Part shown: positions 1 through 8,018 of the stretch, piece after piece
Layout of the letters: every line of letters begins with the position of its first letter
How positions within the stretch are numbered: position 1 is the stretch's first letter
Notes under the pieces: model-generated
The model's input: the letters and a program-made list of their open reading frames with translations, nothing else
What the model was told of the DNA's origin: nothing
Database searches by the model: none
Assembly (NCBI GenBank): GCA_016786845.1
Contig: JAEUVB010000011.1
Location: forward strand, 1 to 64,000
Direction of reading: 5' to 3'
Source: Chitinophagaceae bacterium
GTDB taxonomy: Bacteria; Bacteroidota; Bacteroidia; Chitinophagales; Chitinophagaceae
Length of the DNA stretch: 64,000 nt
Made by a program: the position numbers and the translations under genes

Positions 1-389
<389 letters not shown>

Positions 390-467
390 TTACTTTTTTT
401 CTTTTTATTATTTTTCGATCCCAATATGTCAATCTTATTTTGTACGCTTAACGCATACAGTGAACTC

Positions 468-578
468 ATGGTGGTTTTGCCGAGGGTGTTCACCTCTTCC
501 CATTCCGAACAGAGCAGTTAAGCCCCTCATGGCCGATGGTACTTGGACACAATCCTGGGAGAGTAGGTAGCCGCCGTC
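468..578 (+). rRNA. 5S ribosomal RNA
   Basis: A 5S-like sequence of about 110 bases follows the 23S gene. The helix I arms GGTGG (470-474) and CCGCC (571-575) pair, and the conserved CCATTCCGAACAG segment and the GATGGTACTTGG segment are present. The ends are set by the pairing and may be off by a few bases. Confidence 0.93.
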
Positions 579-586
579 TTATAAAG

Positions 587-617
587 AAACCTCAGCTTGT
601 CTGAGGTTTTTTTTTAT
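587..617 (+). terminator. Rho-independent terminator of the rRNA operon
   Basis: Nine-base arms AAACCTCAG and CTGAGGTTT flank a five-base loop (CTTGT) and run into a nine-T tract. The hairpin follows the 5S gene directly. Its T tract overlaps the probable -7 element of the next gene. Confidence 0.9.
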
Positions 618-622
618 TTTTG
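615..622 (+). promoter_or_regulatory. Probable -7 element (TATTTTTG) of the secreted hydrolase gene
   Basis: TATTTTTG matches the Bacteroidota -7 consensus TAnnTTTG exactly. It lies 12 bases before the ATG at 635, which makes 635 a better start than the ATG at 623 that touches the element. The element is embedded in the end of the rRNA terminator. No well-spaced -33 element is obvious. Confidence 0.5.
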
Positions 623-634
623 ATGAAATATTAT

Positions 635-2230
635 ATGGCCAAGATCCGTACTTTACTGATAATCGTTATTTCTTTAATGATTCGTAAGGCCGACGCACAA
701 ATTTCATCTGCAGATAGTTTATATCTGCAAAGTATTTTTACTTATTTTACCTATTCAAACGTCGTTCCTGACTCGGGATTTATGATTCAGCCGCAGGTTG
801 CTTCTGTAAACGATGTGCATACTTCACTCAGTAGTAACTTTCAATTTGAATTTTCTGATTTCAATGAATGGAATATTTCAGTGGATTCTGTTATGCATTC
901 GGATACCATTAGAAATACACGATTAAACCAATATAGTTGGTTTTTTAAACAAAAAAATGTACTGAATTATTTACCCTTTACTGTTAATGGTAAATCCTCC
1001 AGATCCTATACATTCTTTTATCCCGATAGTATACCGCAAACATGCCAAACTGCATACCTTGTGATTCCCGGTAATGGTAATGATGAAGCCTATTTTATGG
1101 CTCAGAATGCAAGTTATCATACCCGGAATTGTCAAATGATCGATCATTTTAGAACTCAAGGAGACGTATATGTCCTATGTAAACCCAATGAGGAAGTACG
1201 CGCAATATGTTGGGGAAATCTAAAAATGAACCAATATATCGTGTCATATCTGGATTCCGTCAATAGGAATTATAGCCTCCAATATTTGATGGAATCCATG
1301 GCAATGATCAAACACCTAAAATCTAATTATAACCATGTGATTGTTATGGGGCTCTCAGAGGGTGGATATACAACTCTATTAGCATCCTTAATGGAACCGC
1401 CTAATGGTGCTATTATTTCAGCAGGGTATTCCAAGTTATTCGATACTTTTCAATGGTCTCATACCGTTTTACAAACCAAATTTGATTCCTTGGTGGATGT
1501 CTATCATCAAGATAGTATTCGGGCTTCAATAGAAAAAAGCACCTGTCAATTTTTGTTCACTTGGGGGGACTCAGATCAAACAGAGTTAATGAATGATGAA
1601 TACACTTTTCATCATACCCAAAATTTATTGTCCGGATTAAATAACGCTTCATTCTTATACGATTATAAGTATCATACATTCCCACCTTGTAATTTGTTGG
1701 ACACATTTATTAACCGAATTCAGGATATACCAAATCTTAAATTCAGTGCTACTAAAACGACCATCGATACCTTATGGTCGAAAATAGATTTTTGCGGTAG
1801 TGGCCCCTTTAACTTTGATCTGTATAGGAATAATCAATTGCTAAATTCCTTTAATCAAATTTCGAATTCAACTTCTATTCCTTTAGTGGATTCGGGGTTA
1901 TACGATATCCGGAATATTATTAATGCAAATCAACAAGTTGGATATTGCATGGATACCATTTATTACAATCCATTGTTAGTAAACGTGAAGACTCAGGAGT
2001 CTGTTTTATTGTTGCAAAGTGCTTTCTCCGATTATACATGGGTGAGTCTAAAAACAGAAGATTCTATAATCCGTATGAAATGCTATTGTATGGATTCAAG
2101 ATGTTTGTTTGATTATACAGGTCCGGCCGGTAAAATAGAAATATCTACATCTAATTGGCCACTAGGGATGTATATATTAAAGGTTTATACGTCAGATGAA
2201 ATATATACGGCCAAAATGCTTAAGCGCTAA
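635..2230 (+). CDS. Secreted alpha/beta-hydrolase-like protein with a C-terminal sorting-like tail
   Basis: The 531-residue product starts with a signal peptide (MAKIRTLLIIVISLMIRKADA, then QISS). Near residue 235 it has GLSEGG, which fits the G-x-S-x-G nucleophile elbow of alpha/beta hydrolases. A stretch about 100 residues further on (FTWGDSDQTE) could supply the acid, and YHTFPP a histidine. The last 30 residues (WPLGMYILKV ... KMLKR) resemble the final strand of a T9SS sorting domain, so export to the cell surface is inferred. The substrate is unknown and an overall family was not recognised. ATG at 623 is an alternative start. The 3' end overlaps the convergent glycosyltransferase gene by 11 bases. 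Confidence 0.72.
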   Translation: MAKIRTLLIIVISLMIRKADAQISSADSLYLQSIFTYFTYSNVVPDSGFMIQPQVASVNDVHTSLSSNFQFEFSDFNEWNISVDSVMHSDTIRNTRLNQYSWFFKQKNVLNYLPFTVNGKSSRSYTFFYPDSIPQTCQTAYLVIPGNGNDEAYFMAQNASYHTRNCQMIDHFRTQGDVYVLCKPNEEVRAICWGNLKMNQYIVSYLDSVNRNYSLQYLMESMAMIKHLKSNYNHVIVMGLSEGGYTTLLASLMEPPNGAIISAGYSKLFDTFQWSHTVLQTKFDSLVDVYHQDSIRASIEKSTCQFLFTWGDSDQTELMNDEYTFHHTQNLLSGLNNASFLYDYKYHTFPPCNLLDTFINRIQDIPNLKFSATKTTIDTLWSKIDFCGSGPFNFDLYRNNQLLNSFNQISNSTSIPLVDSGLYDIRNIINANQQVGYCMDTIYYNPLLVNVKTQESVLLLQSAFSDYTWVSLKTEDSIIRMKCYCMDSRCLFDYTGPAGKIEISTSNWPLGMYILKVYTSDEIYTAKMLKR

Positions 2231-2933
2231 AACCAAATTTCATTTTCCATACACCCAGGATGGCCTCCTTCACTATTCCTTTGGTCATTTTCGACTGACC
2301 TTCTTTGCGATCTATAAACGTAATGGGAATTTCCCGAATCTTAAAGCCTTTTTTCCAGGCACGATATTTCATTTCTATTTGAAACGCATATCCTATAAAT
2401 CGAATTTTGTCTAAGTCTATCGACTCTAATACATGACGTCTGTAACACACAAATCCTGCCGTACAATCTTTAATGGGCATCCAAGTTATTAACCGAACAT
2501 ATACAGAGGCTCCATAGGATATGAGAATTCGATTTAATGGCCAATTTTCTACTTTCCCACCACCCACATATCGTGAACCAACACTTACGTCCGCTTGTTC
2601 ATCTCGGCAAGTTTTATATAATCGTATCAGATCATCAGGATTATGAGAAAAGTCGGCATCCATTTCAAAAATATACTCATATCCTTTTTCTAAACTCCAT
2701 TGAAAGCCTGCAATATAAGCTGTCCCTAATCCTTGCTTACCCGTTCTTTCAATCATGAATAAACGATCTGCATACATTGATTGAAGGTGTCTCACAACCC
2801 CAGCCGTTCCGTCCGGTGATCCATCATCCACAATCAATACATGAAACTGACCTTCTAAAGAAAAAACTTTTAGCAGAATCTTTTCAATATTCTCAATCTC
2901 ATTATAAGTGGGTATGATAACAATTTTGTCCAA
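2220..2933 (-). CDS. GT2 family polyprenol-phosphate mannosyl/glycosyltransferase
   Basis: The 237-residue protein has the GT2 opening VIIPTYNEIENIEK, the nucleotide-sugar motif VDDGSPDGT and the metal-binding region FEMDADFSHNP. This order and length match the dolichyl/polyprenyl-phosphate beta-D-mannosyltransferase (DPM1-like) group without a membrane anchor domain. It probably transfers mannose or another hexose from an NDP-sugar to a lipid phosphate at the inner face of the membrane. The start codon is TTG: an in-frame stop lies upstream and no ATG precedes the conserved N terminus. It converges with the hydrolase gene, overlapping by 11 bases. Confidence 0.9.
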   Translation of the reverse strand: MDKIVIIPTYNEIENIEKILLKVFSLEGQFHVLIVDDGSPDGTAGVVRHLQSMYADRLFMIERTGKQGLGTAYIAGFQWSLEKGYEYIFEMDADFSHNPDDLIRLYKTCRDEQADVSVGSRYVGGGKVENWPLNRILISYGASVYVRLITWMPIKDCTAGFVCYRRHVLESIDLDKIRFIGYAFQIEMKYRAWKKGFKIREIPITFIDRKEGQSKMTKGIVKEAILGVWKMKFGFSA

Positions 2934-2991
2934 ACTACAGGGTATTTTAAAAATTCGAAATTAATACAATCGAAGGGGTTTTAGGCCACAG

Positions 2992-3762
2992 CTAAAGTTT
3001 TTTTAACATGGTCTGGTTAAATATTTTAGAAACTACATTTTTCGTGTCTAGGGCAAAGTCGCCTTTCATAATCCAATCGTAGTATTGAGGCTCCGATCGA
3101 AATACCTCCGCGACAGACTTATCTTTGTATTTTCCAAAATTAAAGACAGCAATATCATTCGTCAATTTAATCCGCCTGGAATAATCCAGAAAATCATCTC
3201 CCTTGGAGAAATTGCCTAAAAAAGCCACGTCATTTTCTAAATCCGCATATCGTTCAATTTGTGATTCAAGAATTTCAAAGGTCGCCAATGCATCCGCTTC
3301 GGCACTATGAGCATCAATGAGTTCCTTGCCGCAATAATATTTGTAAGCTGCAGCTAAATTTCGAGGTTCTTTTTTGAAAAATATTTGCTGTACATCGACT
3401 AAATGACGATCACGAAAATTAACATCTAATCCGGCACGTAAAAACTCCTCAGTTAAAATGGGAAAGTCAAATTTGTTAGAATTAAATCCGCATAAATCAC
3501 AATTATCGATATACTGCTTGATACTATTAGCCAATTCGCGAAAAGTTGGCTCTCCCGCAACATCGGCATCATAAATTCCATGAACGGCAGATGCTTCTTT
3601 GGGGATAGGAATGCCAGGATTCATTCGCCTTGTTTTAATTTCTCGTTTGCCTTCGGGGTAAACCTTAATAATTGAAATTTCAACAATCCGATCTTGGGTA
3701 ATACTCACACCGGTTGTTTCAAGATCAATGCAAGCGATGGGGCGTTTTAGGTTGAGTGTCAT
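2992..3762 (-). CDS. 3'-5' exonuclease, DnaQ / Pol III epsilon-like
   Basis: The 256-residue protein has the DEDD exonuclease motifs. Exo I is CIDLETTG (residues 11-18), exo II is GFNSNKFDFPIL, and exo III is HSAEADALAT, whose H-x4-D spacing suggests the DEDDh subclass. The C-terminal part ends with IAVFNFGKYKDKSV, a module often attached to exonucleases in Bacteroidota. It could be the proofreading subunit or a separate DnaQ-like nuclease; the sequence does not decide. A TACTTTTT element, one base off the -7 consensus, lies about ten bases before the ATG. Confidence 0.88.
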   Translation of the reverse strand: MTLNLKRPIACIDLETTGVSITQDRIVEISIIKVYPEGKREIKTRRMNPGIPIPKEASAVHGIYDADVAGEPTFRELANSIKQYIDNCDLCGFNSNKFDFPILTEEFLRAGLDVNFRDRHLVDVQQIFFKKEPRNLAAAYKYYCGKELIDAHSAEADALATFEILESQIERYADLENDVAFLGNFSKGDDFLDYSRRIKLTNDIAVFNFGKYKDKSVAEVFRSEPQYYDWIMKGDFALDTKNVVSKIFNQTMLKKL

Positions 3763-3784
3763 ATATTGGAAAAAGTAAATTGGG

Positions 3785-4726
3785 TTATGGTTGTTTCATC
3801 CAGTTCAAAATTTCATCTTCATCTAAATTAATATAATTGGATTCCCGGATCAAGGTCGTGTCTTTAACCCATTTTATGGAGGGTAAGGTATGACCTCCAT
3901 TTAAGGTTACAAACTGTTCCACTCCATTGAAGATAGTATAATGGATGTTGTCGGCTTTAGTATCATCGAAAAACGTTTTGAGCTGGGTGGTATCTCCATT
4001 GAGGACGATATGGAAAGGAAGTTCCGGATGCTTTTGTTTCATAATTCTCATTCGCTTGGCAGCTTTGCGGCAATAAATACAAGTCATGCTCATGAAGGCA
4101 ATGATGTGTTTTCCTTTTCGTAGTTCCCATTCCGGGGGGGCATTCAATTCAGATTGATAGAGTATACTCAACGGAATGGGCTTCATAATATCGGGTTTGC
4201 GATCTTCAAGGTAAATGCTCTCCGGAGGTGAATACAGAAAGGGAAAGCCGGCAATGCCGAGAAAAAGAATTCCGGTCAGCACATGTCCGTAACGGAAGTT
4301 CCATTCGTACTGTAATTTAGCAATCAATCCGATGACGAGTAACATCGCCAAATTTTTATACACAGACTGCAAGGGTGTCATTGGAATGGTATCACCAAAG
4401 CATCCACAATTTCCGTTACTTCCATATACCTTGATTACCAATAACAAATAAACGGTAAAGAATACCAGTAAAATGACCGAGACGGGTATGGCAATCTTTT
4501 TAATTCGGAAATGGGCAATAAAAAGAAATCCAAGAAAAAATTCCAAACCTGTGAGCAAACGCGCCAGCCACTCTGCAATGGTCCAATTGAAAGGAGTTGT
4601 CTCAACAATAGTCCAACCGAACTGTTCCAGTGTAGGAAGTTTCGAATAGGCAGAAAAAAGGAAAATACCTCCAGTCAACACACAAAGTACAGATGCGATG
4701 ATTTTCTGAAGTAGAGAACGATTCAT
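3785..4726 (-). CDS. DoxX/MauE-like membrane protein fused to a thioredoxin-fold domain
   Basis: The ATG at 4726 gives a 313-residue protein. A GTG at 4744 is in frame, but it overlaps the -7 element TACATTTG. Residues 8-165 hold about five membrane segments of the MauE/DoxX type, with the cytosol- or periplasm-edge motif GNCGCFGD (Cys107 and Cys109). Residues about 205-310 form a thioredoxin-like domain with the CxxC motif CIYC at 216-219. Membrane plus thioredoxin cysteines suggest a disulfide or redox relay in the envelope; this is inference. No partner gene lies beside it. Confidence 0.78.
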   Translation of the reverse strand: MNRSLLQKIIASVLCVLTGGIFLFSAYSKLPTLEQFGWTIVETTPFNWTIAEWLARLLTGLEFFLGFLFIAHFRIKKIAIPVSVILLVFFTVYLLLVIKVYGSNGNCGCFGDTIPMTPLQSVYKNLAMLLVIGLIAKLQYEWNFRYGHVLTGILFLGIAGFPFLYSPPESIYLEDRKPDIMKPIPLSILYQSELNAPPEWELRKGKHIIAFMSMTCIYCRKAAKRMRIMKQKHPELPFHIVLNGDTTQLKTFFDDTKADNIHYTIFNGVEQFVTLNGGHTLPSIKWVKDTTLIRESNYINLDEDEILNWMKQP

Positions 4727-4743
4727 GGAGTTTGGGTAAGCCA

Positions 4744-4751
4744 CAAATGTA
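4744..4751 (-). promoter_or_regulatory. -7 element (TACATTTG) of the DoxX-thioredoxin gene
   Basis: Exact match to TAnnTTTG, 17 bases before the ATG at 4726. It supports ATG 4726 over the upstream in-frame GTG. Confidence 0.55.
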
Positions 4752-4784
4752 GGACAGCAGGAGCAGTAATTCTTACGAATTTTA

Positions 4785-5228
4785 TTAACCGTTCAAGTCG
4801 AAGAAATCGGCTAATATCTTTAAGGAAATGCCGTTCCCCGTTTGATCATTCTCCAATTGACGATTGATATAGCTGTAAAATTGTTCGGTATTAAAATTAT
4901 CTAAATCCCTTAATTCTTTGTTGAAGCTTTTAAAGGCCATATTCCATTTGTCAAAATGTCTTTGTTCAATATAGCCTTCTTGAATTTTAATGACATTATC
5001 ATGCCTGCGGTCGATGGATATTTTGTTGAATAATTCAATAATAGCCTCTTTTTCTCCTTCTAGGATTTGAAAAAAATGTTTGTTGCAATAAACCAATATC
5101 CCCGTAATTTGATCATCCTCATTGTTTTTACGAGCAATTTCCAAAATATCCTTAATATCTTCAAACCGAATACAATCGCAACCGGTGCTAACATACGACA
5201 AATGATATATGTCACTAGATTTTTCCAT
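4785..5228 (-). CDS. BLUF domain blue-light sensor
   Basis: The 147-residue protein is essentially one BLUF (blue light using FAD) domain. Tyr12 (LSYVS), Asn36 (RKNN) and Gln54 (FFQILEG) have exactly the Tyr-24-Asn-18-Gln spacing of the flavin switch residues Tyr21, Asn45 and Gln63 in AppA. RRHDN and the HFDKWNMAF segment, with the conserved Trp and Met, follow. About 50 residues remain after the core and probably form the capping helices, so this is a short stand-alone sensor without a fused output domain. It would act by binding a partner, which cannot be identified here. A TATCTTTA element four bases before the ATG suggests a very short leader. Confidence 0.92.
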   Translation of the reverse strand: MEKSSDIYHLSYVSTGCDCIRFEDIKDILEIARKNNEDDQITGILVYCNKHFFQILEGEKEAIIELFNKISIDRRHDNVIKIQEGYIEQRHFDKWNMAFKSFNKELRDLDNFNTEQFYSYINRQLENDQTGNGISLKILADFFDLNG

Positions 5229-5298
5229 TGGGTAAAGATATTTCTATTCCTCAATCCTTGTCATCGCTATTTGCAATATTGCATAAAGGTATATAATA

Positions 5299-6573
5299 TC
5301 AATGTTCATACATGTCTTTGACCGAACCAAATCCTATGATATCCGACACGACCTGCTCTTCCCGAAGTTCCACGGCTTTGATGATTTTCTCCCTACCATA
5401 GGACTCCTTAATACCATAAACCGTTTTGCGCAAAGTATCCTTTCTGATTTTGTCGTCAAACAGTTCATACTGTATGTTTTGATCTGTAATAAAGTCATGG
5501 GCAGCCACACCAATGGTTCGTAAATCGTTATGAAAAATGGGAAAGCCTTGTTTCGTTTGTTCCAACTGAATGCGCTCATAGAGATGATGGTACATATCCG
5601 TGCCGTCTTGTAAGGGTTGCTGAAAGCGAATTGGAACATGCCATTCACTGTGGTTCTGGTAGCTACACATAAAATTAATTTGCCGGCAGAAAACATGATG
5701 TTGCACCAGACGGCTTTCTAATTTCATGCACAAGGACAGGAAAATTTCCTGCAGCACCTGTGGGTTGTTTCGCTGCGAACCCGACAAGGTTCGTACGGCC
5801 GACATGGACTTATAACCATTGGTATAAAAATCGACCTCGGCAAAATGAAGACGGTAGGACCAGTAATACCCGAGGACACCCATAATTTTTTTCAGCACGG
5901 ATGCCGGGGCGTAACGAAGTTCCAAAGGTGTTCTGATGCCGGCTTTCTTCAAGCGTATGGCCCATCTGTCGCCAATACCCGGAAGGTCTATCAATTCCAG
6001 GGTGGCTAAAATGGTATCAATATTCTCCGGTGTGATACGCACCAAACCATCAGGCTTCTGTAGGTCCGTAGCGAGTTTGGCGAGGAATGTATTGGGGGCA
6101 ATGCCGATTGAACATCGCAGCCAGTCACCTACATCCTGTCGAATATCGGCCTTGATCTTTAGGGCAAGATCCTCCGGTCGGGGATAGATATATCGATATT
6201 CAGTTAAGTTAACAACCGCTTCGTCGATGCTTTTCGGAATGACATCATCTGAATATTTTCGCAGGACCTGCATGATTTCTTTATGGAACTGCCTGTATAC
6301 GGATGATTTTGGATTGACCGCTACAATATCCGGACAAATGGATTTGGCTTCGTTAAAACGCATCCCTGTCTTTACACCACATGCTTTTGCCTCGATGGAT
6401 GGAGCAATAATCACACCGTTTGAATTCCCGCCACAAACCCCAATCGGTTTGCCACGAAGCCTTGGATTGATTTGCTGCTCGCAACTCGCGAAATAGCTGT
6501 TCATATCAATGAACAGGATGACCGCATTGGGGTTAGGCGTTGTATAATTCTTAAATTGCATTTGAAATTTCAT
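5299..6573 (-). CDS. Y-family translesion DNA polymerase (UmuC/DinB-like)
   Basis: Starting at ATG 6573 the product has 424 residues, the length of UmuC. It shows the Y-family motifs LFIDMNSYFASCEQ (first catalytic Asp), GVIIAPSIEAKACGVKTGM, and SIDEAVVNL (catalytic Asp-Glu). A helix-hairpin-helix LPGIGDRWAIRLKKAGI and a C-terminal little-finger domain follow. The frame is open for 49 more codons to 6720, but that stretch does not look like polymerase sequence, so the shorter start is preferred. No umuD-like gene is adjacent. It probably performs error-prone bypass of DNA lesions. Confidence 0.9.
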   Translation of the reverse strand: MKFQMQFKNYTTPNPNAVILFIDMNSYFASCEQQINPRLRGKPIGVCGGNSNGVIIAPSIEAKACGVKTGMRFNEAKSICPDIVAVNPKSSVYRQFHKEIMQVLRKYSDDVIPKSIDEAVVNLTEYRYIYPRPEDLALKIKADIRQDVGDWLRCSIGIAPNTFLAKLATDLQKPDGLVRITPENIDTILATLELIDLPGIGDRWAIRLKKAGIRTPLELRYAPASVLKKIMGVLGYYWSYRLHFAEVDFYTNGYKSMSAVRTLSGSQRNNPQVLQEIFLSLCMKLESRLVQHHVFCRQINFMCSYQNHSEWHVPIRFQQPLQDGTDMYHHLYERIQLEQTKQGFPIFHNDLRTIGVAAHDFITDQNIQYELFDDKIRKDTLRKTVYGIKESYGREKIIKAVELREEQVVSDIIGFGSVKDMYEH

Positions 6574-6834
6574 ACCGAAGTTATCCAAAGAAATGCATTC
6601 ATTGACGCTTGTGAATAAGTTTAGCTTTTCTAACCCCAAAATTGGATGGCGATTGCTTAACGAGTTTACGCAGGTGCCGGCTGCGAAGCTTTCCGGATTG
6701 AAAGAGAATGGGTTTGGCATTGTGCATCGACAAGGCTAGAAGCTCTAAGAAAGAGGCCGGGAAAGATGAGATGCATGCTACCATACAAGTTAAGGCAACT
6801 TATCATGCGAGATTCACCGGAGCCAGTCCGGCAT

Positions 6835-7866
6835 TTATTTTATTTTCTTGCCTGCAATCCTGTCCAACAGCTCGTCAAATGCACGGCCAAAATCTTCCTT
6901 GGATTGTGACGGTTGACGGAAATCCAGTATTTCTTTGCCGTCCCGGGTGTATAATTTGTAGTAAAACAAAAAGAACTTCTCCGCGCTGGTATCGCTTTGT
7001 CGGAAACTGGTAGGCCCAAATTTGACCGCATAAAAATCTAAAGTGTCCTCACGTCTGTTGCAGATGTAATAACCTTGACTAAACCATGTCAACAACTGAA
7101 TATCTTTTGTGGATGGATGTTTGTCCAATAGTTCTGTATGCCTTGCGTAGACGCGCCACTCCGGTGTACGACTATCCTCCAGAAGGCTGTAAAGGCCAAC
7201 ATATAAACTATCCCGAGTGGTGGCAAGGCTATACCACAATAAATTGTTGAGTATCGTTGGATTGCTCATGTAGGACGTATAGGGTGTTTGTTTGGCTTTG
7301 AGGGAAGTCCGAAAAACTTTGTCCGCCTGAATTTTATTGAAAAAAGTCAAACATAAATACAGAACGGCGTAGAGCAAGCTGCTCCGCATACATACCATAC
7401 GCCCTCGACTCTGATTTTTAAAAAATAAACCCACCAACACAAACAATAACATCGGCACCGTAAAAATCAAATCGACGATGGAAATATTATTCAGTGAATA
7501 AAGTTGGTTGGTGAATGGCAGAAACAAGCGTGTACCATAGTTCGTGAAAACATCCACAATGGAATGCCCCCATAAACAAACCAATGATAGCATAAACCAT
7601 TCCTTATAGGAGATCCTTTTTCGAAAAAGAAAATAAAATATTAATGCCAGTGGAAACGCACATAAAAACTCCACTAAAAAGGCATGGGTATGGCTTCGGT
7701 GGTAAAGGATGTATTTTCTGTTGTCACTTAATCCGGAAATAAATAAATCAAAGTCAGGAAAGGTCTTCAGAAAAGCTCCGGCCAATGCAGCTTTTCGCCC
7801 GGCCTTTTTGCCTAAAAGTGTATCGCCGATTGCGGCGCCCATCACGATATGAGTAATTGAATCCAT
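6835..7866 (-). CDS. YdjM-like inner-membrane metal-dependent hydrolase
   Basis: The 343-residue protein begins with MDSITHIVMGAAIGD, then FPDFDLF and YHRSHTHAF. These are the His/Asp pattern of the YdjM/YbcI family (LexA-regulated membrane-bound metal-dependent hydrolases). Four or five hydrophobic segments occupy the first 180 residues; a soluble C-terminal part of about 160 residues follows. The in-frame ATG at 7878 overlaps the -7 element TATATTTG, so 7866 is preferred. Biochemical activity of the family is poorly known. It lies upstream of, and in the same direction as, the Y-family polymerase gene, which is consistent with a DNA-damage link but does not prove one. Confidence 0.85.
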   Translation of the reverse strand: MDSITHIVMGAAIGDTLLGKKAGRKAALAGAFLKTFPDFDLFISGLSDNRKYILYHRSHTHAFLVEFLCAFPLALIFYFLFRKRISYKEWFMLSLVCLWGHSIVDVFTNYGTRLFLPFTNQLYSLNNISIVDLIFTVPMLLFVLVGLFFKNQSRGRMVCMRSSLLYAVLYLCLTFFNKIQADKVFRTSLKAKQTPYTSYMSNPTILNNLLWYSLATTRDSLYVGLYSLLEDSRTPEWRVYARHTELLDKHPSTKDIQLLTWFSQGYYICNRREDTLDFYAVKFGPTSFRQSDTSAEKFFLFYYKLYTRDGKEILDFRQPSQSKEDFGRAFDELLDRIAGKKIK

Positions 7867-7875
7867 AGATTGCCG

Positions 7876-7883
7876 CAAATATA
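7876..7883 (-). promoter_or_regulatory. -7 element (TATATTTG) of the YdjM-like gene
   Basis: Exact TAnnTTTG match located nine bases before the ATG at 7866. Confidence 0.55.
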
Positions 7884-8018
7884 ACCTGACAAATATTCTT
7901 TTACTCCGGCAACTACCTGAAATAATATCATGAATTGCTTAGTGCTACGGACACTTTGTCCTGAATAATGGATTGGCTGCGATTTTGATGCAAGATGTGA
8001 AATCAAAACAAGGTTATT

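Noticed and set aside
6574..6720. N-terminal extension of the Y-family polymerase
   Set aside because: The 49 extra residues lie before the normal start of the fold and do not resemble any known extension; ATG 6573 gives the usual length.
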